From Thereva unica (Eukaryota; Arthropoda; Insecta; Diptera; Therevidae): DNA of 64,000 nt. Made by a program: the position numbers and the translations under genes. The stretch's first letter is position 1, and every line of letters starts with the position of its first letter. Shown one piece after another: positions 56,601 to 64,000 of the stretch. Under the pieces are notes generated by a model. It saw nothing but the letters and a program-made list of their open reading frames with translations, was not told the DNA's origin and did no database searches. Location of the stretch: assembly GCA_949987705.1 (NCBI GenBank), contig OX465283.1:132396101-132460100 (forward strand), in the 5' to 3' direction.

Positions 56601-58724
56601 GCATGCAAAACATATTAAGACAGGATTAATAATTTTTGAACTAGGTTACAGTTTTGGACAAGGCATAAGGTATTTTATTTTACCATTCAATTCTGAAGCT
56701 TCCTCTTCACAGCTACTCTGTTATGGCCTATGCTATCTTCAGCTTCAATCTAAGCAGTAACTAACTATATAACGTACATAAATCCGTTTTCAACCACCCA
56801 GTCTTCACCAGTTTGCCACACAAACCTTCAAAATTCCTCTACCAGCTTCCTCTTCGTACAAAGGCGTGCACTATAAACCACGATTACAAAACAACTATTA
56901 GCGCAAAAGCGGCCTGGACACTTACCACAAATTGGCAAAACATTCTCAACATGAATTATGTGAAAAAATTACTGAAAACAACAAGTCGAAGAAAAAAAAA
57001 TGGAAAAATTGATAACAACATCGATTACCAACGTACGCAGGCACTTCTTTAATTATCCAAGCCCCCAGCCACTTGTAGCGCATCGAGCGCTCCTTCGCCT
57101 TTGGTACAAACATTTTCTGGTTAATTACCGCGCTTGGTCGGAGGCAGAGTAAGTACGAAATGATTAATTGCTTTAATTTTGAGGTGGGTTTCACCGGAGC
57201 GCTCATCAGTCCACATTAAATTATAAACTTAGGCGTCTCTAGCCGCTCGGCGATGGTGCCTCCATGACATGGCCTTTGTTCCTGTTCAGCATTGAAGACT
57301 AATTAAACGATTTGTTGCGGTCCGCTTCCATTGAGATGTTCCTTTTTGATGGCACCTTCGGAGATTCTGATACCAGGAAATATGTGACTAAAGACATATA
57401 TGCTGGCAATGAGCTCGGATTATTGCGATTGTCACACGAACGAATTCCCGGGAATAGAAGGAGTCTTGATTTTTCGCTGAGGGCATATTTACAGAAATCC
57501 CAAAAGATTCACACTGCACGATATGCTGCAAATTGAACATGAATAGCAGAAGTGACTCCTTGGCTAATTAAGTACGTACACGTTAGAGTCGAATTGGACC
57601 GCCTCCTACTTTCCACCTTCAGGCAGAACTGTCGCGAAGGCTAAGGAAGGCGCAACTGACTTGCTGCAGCCGCTAAGTACTTGTTGACTAGATCTTGGTC
57701 TGAAGGTGTATGCAAATCAGGTGTGGAACGAAATTATGTTATGCCGTAGCTAGTGTTCAATTAATGCCGTGTTTGAGCTTGCACGATTCCTTGTTTATGG
57801 GGACTAATCGTGTTCGGTGAATACATGCCGGCCTCAAGTGTGTCTCTTACGTGTTAGGTACTGGATTGAGATAAGGACTTGCCGTTCGTTCTAAAGGAGG
57901 TGGTGTAGGATGTTTGCTTTCATCTGCTAACACAAACACTAAACGTGACAGGCATTGAAACTCTTAGGATTAAAAGTAATTCAGAATTGTTTTCATCTTA
58001 TTATCCCAGTTATATACTTCTATAAAATTAATTCAAATGTTTTGCTACAAAGTCTCTTCAGTTAAGGGTTTCTGTCAACAAACACTCCTTAAATGCTTAA
58101 AACAACAAAGTACTTTCGGTAAGAACTGTGGTCTTCAATATTTTTCTGTTTTTTTCTTTGTTGGGTTATATTCCTGTATATCTCCTATGCTTAGAAATAG
58201 TGCACCTTATATTTTAAGTCATACAAATTTGGAATATACAAAGTAACAAATCTTAGCTTCATTGCCATGTTTAGAAGACGAAGTATTTATGTCTCATAAA
58301 GGACGACTGGAATTTAATAAAATAATCTATTGGCATCTGATGCGAAATTAAGTGTACAAGAATTATCCAGAAGCACTAGGTTCACTAGTAATAATAACTA
58401 CATACATTTCACTATACACTCCTTCTTCTGATAGAGGTCAATTTTTGCACTTCGCCCCTGGTGAATTCCATTCTATAGAGGTTTGGCATATTTTACTGTA
58501 AGTGCTCATTCGTGATAAATATTGGCCACATCACATACAAAATTAAGTTTTACGGACAGGTACAAAATATCAGAGTAGTCTACCAAGGGATCGCCAACAG
58601 TCACTGTCCTCGACCTCCAATGGGGTCAAAAATGTTATTTGGCCAACGACTTGGCCGACTTACAACAAAGGACGAACAAAGGTTATATCAATCATTGTGA
58701 AACCTTAACGAACAGGGGACCACG
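56601..58724. other. Unique-looking region, no gene
   Basis: 2.1 kb without recognisable coding sequence. Small ORFs (56813-57052, 57312-57536, 58037-58246) have no known motif. Confidence 0.4.
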
Positions 58725-59470
58725 ACACTAATGGTTAGGTTAGGTAAAGTTGACATAGCTGCTCAGTAGGCACACCATTGGCCCTCTTGTGATGTCATTC
58801 TAGTGTTGGGACAGGCCATTTCAACCCCTTTGGAGATTTAATACAGCGACTGAGGTCAGGAACACCAGTGTTTTGTAGACCACTCACTCCATCAAGAAAA
58901 GGTGAGCCACGAAAGGCCCCTCTTTCACTCGCGAGGGCCGGACATGTACAGAGAAGATGGGAGACAGTTTCTTCCTCTTCTTCATTCCCACAACTTCTGC
59001 ATAAGTCCTTTTTGCTCAACTGAATCTAGAGTTGGCCACATTGCACGAAGAGTGCAGCACACCGTTGCTGTGATCCATATGTCAATCCAGCTCGAGATAA
59101 GCTGACTTTCCAGTTCGGTTTCTTGTCTAGCAAGGTCATCTGCCTAAAGGCCCCATACACGGTCCAATTGGTTGTACAGCGAAGTGCGGTTGTACAACCA
59201 AAACTATCGATTGTGGGCCGGTCGGCCGATCAAAATACATTGCGCTTATAGGTTTGATGAAAATCTGGTTGTACAGCCAATTTGACCGTGTATGGGGGCC
59301 TTTACAGTTTCTCCTAATTCCACTGTGTCGAGAAACCCAACACAGTGTTATATCAAACTGAGTGGTAGACGCACACAGAGACCTGCGGCAGTTCAGAACA
59401 GTCGTAGAAGCTGTAACGACAGAATTAAGAGCTTTGAGGGCCGGCCGTCAATTCTATCGGAATACATATA
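58725..59470 (-). pseudogene. LINE 3' end: RNase H and zinc knuckle
   Basis: Minus strand, right to left: ALKALNSVVTASTTVLNCRR (about 59400) and ITLCWVSRHSGIRRN (about 59325) are RNase H; ADDLARQETELESQ continues it after a MITE (59146-59304). LCRSCGNEEEEETVSHLLCT (59000) is a CCHC knuckle, C-x2-C-x10-H-x4-C, which ends ORF2 in R1/LOA/jockey-like LINEs with RNase H. The 3' UTR side contains CCTAACCTAACC (58733-58746, as read on the minus strand). Frameshifts make it inactive. The SINE at 59789 and the fragment at 60390 lie upstream. Confidence 0.75.
59146..59304. mobile_element. MITE inserted in the RNase H remnant
   Basis: About 158 bp with ends AAGGCCCCATACACGGTCCA and AAGGCCCCCATACACGGTCA (reverse strand) and an inner GGTTGTACAACC palindrome. 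It interrupts the RNase H reading frame between RRNC and ADDLAR. TA-type flanks, exact duplication uncertain. The ends resemble PIF/Harbinger MITEs. Confidence 0.75.
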
Positions 59471-59788
59471 TTCTTATGAGTTATATTATTTATCTTCAGC
59501 CATTCAGCCTCCCAAATCGCAGTGACTTCCGCCTATCTATATTTAATACCATCCAGTCCAATGCCGATACCATACCCAACGCTCTTCCCAATTTTGACCC
59601 GTCTGTGTAGATTCAGTCGAGATAACATCATCTGATCAGTCATCTCTGGCCGGTATAACGATATTGAAACTTTTATCCAAGATCCATGTAGGTGTAGTGT
59701 AATCTAGGTTTTCCACAGCGGCTGGGATGGATGAATGGCCGTATGGAATATGAAGTCACATCCCATGTTTATCAGTTTCAATTGTACC

Positions 59789-60240
59789 TTTTTTTTATGT
59801 GACACACTAGAGACTTAGGGAAGGCCCCTTTGTACTGTCGACCATGTATTTATTTTGAAATGTCGAACAGCAGCTCTAGTCGGAAGATATAGAGAGAAGT
59901 GAAGGAAAGAACTGTCACAACCTAGCTGCGGTATTTTTTTATTTTCACCTACTCCCAACCATTTGCGACTCTGACATCGAGAACAACTCGCTGGAGTGTT
60001 ATGCCTCCTGAAACGAGTTGAATCTCATCAACCAACAGATGACATGCGCTTGGTGGATCGGGGAACCACTAGTGAAGGCTATGACAGGAGGAATCAGGAA
60101 TGCAAAGAGGGAAGAAGAAAGAAGGAAAGTTATGTAGGTGGGAAATTGGGAAAGGCTAGGATCGTGGCACCGCCGGGAATCGAACCCGAGACCTCTGGGA
60201 TAGTAGTCAGGCGCCTTACCCCTAGACTACCGAGGCCCAC
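59789..60240 (-). repeat. tRNA-derived SINE, copy 2
   Basis: Minus-strand copy of the 23091 SINE. Head: GCCTCGGTAGTCTAGGGGTA, then AGGCGCCTGACTACTATCCC, with a perfect B box GGTTCGATTCC (60186-60176) and acceptor-like ends GGCCTCG and CGGTGCC that pair at most positions. The body matches copy 1 over about 450 bp, and the A tail is at 59789-59796. It lies between two LINE fragments. Confidence 0.85.
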
Positions 60241-60389
60241 CTTAATTATATTCACTTGTTGGGCTCCCAAAGCCTGTTTCTGCGGATGAAGCAAGAGATG
60301 TGGAGCCAGGGAAATGGGTATCGAGCTGAGTTTCATTGACTCCTGACTGTTTGTGGTCCATGTACCGTCTGCTTGTTGCAGCAATTCTT

Positions 60390-60700
60390 GGCACGTTGGC
60401 CTTTAGAGAGAACCTGTCTAAGTTTTGCGGTGCCCAAAAAACCTTGTATTGTCTCACAAAAGGTCTTCCAGGATTCCCTCCTTGACTTACGCAGTTCGTA
60501 CTTGAACGCCATGAGACGCGCTTTATAGTTGTCGCAGTCCGAATCCAAGTTAGACCGTTCGGCCTTATTTAAGGGCTTTCTACTTTCAGACCTTAGTTTG
60601 GGACGCTTACTGTACCGCGAAGGAGGTTTGGTTTTACCCCTGTATTTTCTAATGTGACAGGCTGCTTGTTTTGCCACTATTACTAAACCAGCGCAAAAAA
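60390..60700 (-). pseudogene. LINE linker fragment
   Basis: Minus strand: KPLNKAERSNLDSDCDNYKA and RLMAFKYELRKSRRESWKTF, then CETIQG, resembles the basic linker between endonuclease and reverse transcriptase in R1/LOA-type LINEs (pattern YxxxLRKAKRxSWxxFC). It is in one open stretch of about 100 codons. It probably belongs to the same old LINE as 58725-59470, with the RT lost. Confidence 0.6.
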
Positions 60701-60830
60701 CCCTGGCTTCAACCCCGGTCGTATAGAGCCAAAGCATGACCTGCGGTTCCATTCATTAGGTTTTGGCATAGGAAGACGCTGCTCCTTCCTTTACAATAGT
60801 GAGATGAGAGTTCTAAGTGTGCTTGCTATT

Positions 60831-61486
60831 TACCCGAGTAAAAATCAAAGAATGGCCTTACAACGGGCGAACACCGGCCGTGATTAAACATAGTCCTCGG
60901 CTATGTGCCGGGCATCAGATAGTGTTTGCCAGACTGGTTTGCAGGTTATCAAGTTTTTTGTATGTACTGCGATTAAAACAAATCTTTTTAAATATTCATC
61001 TGTGGAGAGATATTTTTACACGCCCTAATACAAGTAAGTTCTCCTTCAATAAATCGCATACAAAATAGGAAAATCGTACTCTCCTTATTCTCTTTATACG
61101 CAAGACGAACACCCGGCAAACTTATACGTGTATACATCTTGACGTAATTTAACTACTCAACAAAAAATCATTTTGTGGAAAGTGTGACCAAAACAAAACA
61201 AAACTCAAAACTCGCCGCGTATTTATTGAAAAAAAAAAAAACATCATGAAATCCGAAGCTCATATCTTGGAATTCAAACATTTCCAAATTTTTATTGACC
61301 CACTGCAAACTTTATATGCCCGTCGTATGCCCATGTCTACAGCTCAGTACTCGGCCATTTAAATCTTCCGGTCAACTTTGCTTCCGTTAAAAATGGTTAA
61401 AAACTCTACGGCGATGATGTGCCTCTTAAAAGTCCAAGCGGCCGAGGTTCGCCCGTTGTATGTCCATTTTTATGTTTACTCGGGTA
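60831..61486. mobile_element. MITE family M1, copy c (longest)
   Basis: The element 60833-61484 (652 bp) is flanked by TA (60831-60832, 61485-61486). Ends: CCCGAGTAAAAATCAAAGAA, and CCCGAGTAAACATAAAAATG on the reverse strand, each followed by ACAACGGGCGAAC; about 47 bp in total. No ORF. It carries inner sequence absent from copy b. Confidence 0.85.
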
Positions 61487-63714
61487 GAATTACACCTAGG
61501 TTTTTGTAAGTGGCACAATTGTTGTTTTGTGGGGGTTAATGTTTCGTTCCCTATTGGTGGTATCAGTTGTTACTCAAATTGTAGGTATTTTGCATTGAGG
61601 CAGAAATTACCAGATTATGCTTGCTGCGAATCATTTTCCCAGTGCCATTTACATAACCTTGAGAGTTATCTAAGGCACCCTCGGTATCATCGGGGAATGT
61701 ACGTAGAGCAATCCCTTTTTCGTCGAGGATTTTCAATGCTTGCAGTGGCTGTCTAATTCGATTTGTAACAGCAGCTCACTATGGGTGCTAGGTCGGAACT
61801 TTGTTTAGTTTTTCGAACATTCTATCGAAGACTGCGGCACTTAATTCGTTCGTTTCCCAGGTGATGTTTGAAGCTATAGGCATTGTGATCTAAACTAATT
61901 AGCAGAAGTTTCTCCGCTTTTGTAATCTATACAGCGCGCGTAAGGTGGATATGGCCGACACCTACACATACTTAAGCTGTCATTAGTCGGCTATATCTAT
62001 CATTTTCAAGAAAGCACAAACCCAAAACGCCCAATTTATAGATTTTTAATCAACTGATTTAAATTCTGACTTCTCTCAAGCTTCCAAACCAGGCTTCTAT
62101 TGGGCCTCCACAAAAAAGGTAGTGGTGTATCACTAGCATGTAACTAATCCGCTCGTAACATGAGTCTGACATCGAACTCACACTAGCGGCAATATTCATA
62201 CCCAAACAACTGTTTTGGAAAATTAAACATGATTTTCTTTCATATTTGATTACAGTCCAGCAGCTTCGGTTAAATGCGCCATGAAAATTCTGAGCATGAA
62301 ATTTGACACCGCAGCACGACGCAAAGGCTGGCGCCGTCGACGCTGATGTTGATGAGGGAGTTTCCAGCGATTTATGAATGCCACGGATCAGCAGGTAACT
62401 TGCGAAAGACCTGAGAACGGTTAATTGTTAGTATTAATAGTTTGAGATTCGTATCGTAAAAGATTTTTGATATTTTTCTATGTTTACAGTCGGGGCGAAG
62501 TTTTTCTCTATTTCGGTTTTGATAAATATCGTTTAGAAATTTTAGATAAAAGTGTTTTGTTACGTAAATTTTTCAACTTTAAGATGAGAGATTTGTTCGA
62601 CTGTTGGAGGCATTTAAATAATATTCTCTCATTAACATACAGCCGAATCCGTTATGTTCTTGCGCAAGATTGATAAGCTCACTTAAAATAAAACACCTTG
62701 ACTGGCCAAGGGGCACCGGTGGCATCTCGGCATCGCTTCGAGAGAGATAAACTCAATCCGCGAATTGGCCCTAATTTTATTCGGAAATTCTTTTTACACT
62801 CAATCCATTCTGAGTACCGTAATTAAAGTTTATAAATAATGCAGAGCGCAGCAACTCGTTCATCTTATCGTTAAGTTAATAATTTTAATTAAAAGCGTAA
62901 AAAAGTCTTAAAAGCTGAATTATTCATGGCCCAATCACAAACACATAGCGCTGTACGTCGGCGCTCTGTTCAGCTGCGCGCGTTGTACGTTTTATCTGGG
63001 TCCATGCGATATTCTGAAATGGAAACAATTTAACAACGCACTGTGCGCACTCCTTTTGCGCAATGGAAATTTATTTCAGGTCGTCATCAGGTGGTCGTTT
63101 TTTATGAACAGGTTAACAACTCACCTGTGTAAATCTGAATCGTTAAATTACGTTCTGTCTCTTTCGTTTAATGTGTCCTGATTCAGAATGGCAAGATGAT
63201 GCCCGTGTGCATTCTGCAATGGAACGCATTAAAATTTCACGATCCGTTTGAAATGAGACTTTTTATCCGATCTGTCTTTTGCGCCAAGCCATAAATTATG
63301 CTTTTGACGTTAATTGATAATTCTTAATTGCACCTTCGGTGAATTGCGATAAAATGATGATCTTGACGTTTTCCTGTTGACTGTTCGCAGTTTTATAGTG
63401 GACCTTTTTTTATTTGCTTAGATACGGTCAAAAATTTCAGATTCAGTCTTGCGATGGTCTTGATAATATAGGTTAGTAGTAATTGTGATATTGAAGAGTT
63501 ATGGCGGTTAATGTATACAATTTTGCAGAAAAGAGAATTCCTGAAAGCGATCTACCTCTTTTAATGACTGCTTACAATTTACTTTAGAATAATCATCAAA
63601 CATCAAGTACGAATCTGTTTTATTTAGCACAAATGACATTGCAAAATAGGATGGTATGAGCGCTACTAAGTTACCAATGATATTTTGTTTCAGTTAAATT
63701 AACTAGGGTGCACA
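61487..63714. other. Unique-looking region, no gene
   Basis: 2.2 kb without a recognisable gene. The ORF at 62467-62673 (68 codons) has no known motif. 62700-63400 has balanced composition and could be conserved non-coding DNA, but nothing in the sequence proves it. Confidence 0.35.
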
Positions 63715-64000
63715 CGTGGACAAACTCCGCCGGGATATCCTGACGGTCCCAGACTCCGCGGGGTTAGAGTATCGCGTGCTTAGAAAGGGTTCACCAAATG
63801 TGGTTAGTGTCCATCTGTTTAGAGCTGGGCAGTGACAGAGGAGATGGGGTACCTGTTCCTCCTCGTCCGGATTTTTACAGCTTCTGCAAAAATCGGAGGC
63901 CTCAAGATCCAGCGGTTCGCATGCATCCCTATCAGACAGTGTCTGTTCAGCACTCCCACTTAGTGATGAGCAAGACTTTTCTTGCAGTTCTTCCTTTTAT
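63715..64000 (-). pseudogene. LINE ORF2 C-terminus (cut by window edge)
   Basis: Minus strand: ASDFCRSCKNPDEEEQVPHL then LCHCPALNR is a CCHC knuckle with the same spacing as at 58950-59000 (C-x2-C-x10-H-x4-C). The following FGEPFLSTRYSN matches FRGSPFLDGVS of the other copy. A second member of the RNase H-type LINE group; the upstream part lies beyond the window. Confidence 0.7.

Noticed and set aside
58733..58746. Telomere or interstitial telomeric array
   Set aside because: Only two TTAGG-type units, and they sit at the 3' side of a LINE relic.

Overview
The window reads as non-coding, repeat-packed DNA from an animal nuclear genome, most likely an insect. It is AT-rich, its genes carry very short introns (51-55 bp, GT..AG), and its transposon set is typical of insects: jockey-like LINEs, Tc1/mariner, hAT with TTF/DUF4371 transposases, and PIF/Harbinger with MADF or Myb partners. 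The order cannot be fixed from sequence alone. I recognise no ordinary host gene in 64 kb, so this is either an intergenic block or part of a very large intron.

Layout. 0-5 kb: a TA-flanked MITE, a foldback and a TTAA-flanked element. 5.5-7.4 kb: dead jockey-like LINE and mariner-like genes. 7.7-10.4 kb: one inverted-repeat element holding three further inverted-repeat elements. 12-13 kb: short dispersed repeats and a 5S-rRNA-derived SINE inside a foldback. 13.3-16.1 kb: a hAT element with perfect 8-bp target duplications, carrying a 5'-truncated LINE (intact 490-codon reverse transcriptase ORF, own target duplication) and a foldback MITE. 16-19 kb: LINE relic, MITEs, a small hAT, direct repeats, a foldback. 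19-32 kb: mostly unique, with a tRNA-derived SINE, a 5S-derived relic and a hAT MITE. 32.1-36.5 kb: a complete hAT element with a nearly intact transposase. 37-45 kb: a second hAT, several MITEs, two 5S-derived SINE copies and a second TTAA element. 45.6-51.2 kb: three nested layers of PIF/Harbinger, the innermost with an intact transposase and an intact MADF gene. 51-64 kb: a MITE, a decayed full-length LINE carrying a MITE, LINE 3' relics with RNase H and zinc-knuckle parts, more SINEs and MITEs.

How the parts relate. The only genes that look able to make protein are transposon genes: the inner Harbinger transposase (47707-48898, +) with its convergent MADF partner (49072-49954, -), and the LINE reverse transcriptase (13643-15115, +). 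The hAT transposase (-) has one in-frame stop and one homopolymer frameshift. Several insertions sit inside older coding remnants, so the broken reading frames give the empty site and the order of events. Two pol III-derived SINE families are present: one with a tRNA head (four copies) and one with a 5S rRNA head (three related copies plus one possible relative).
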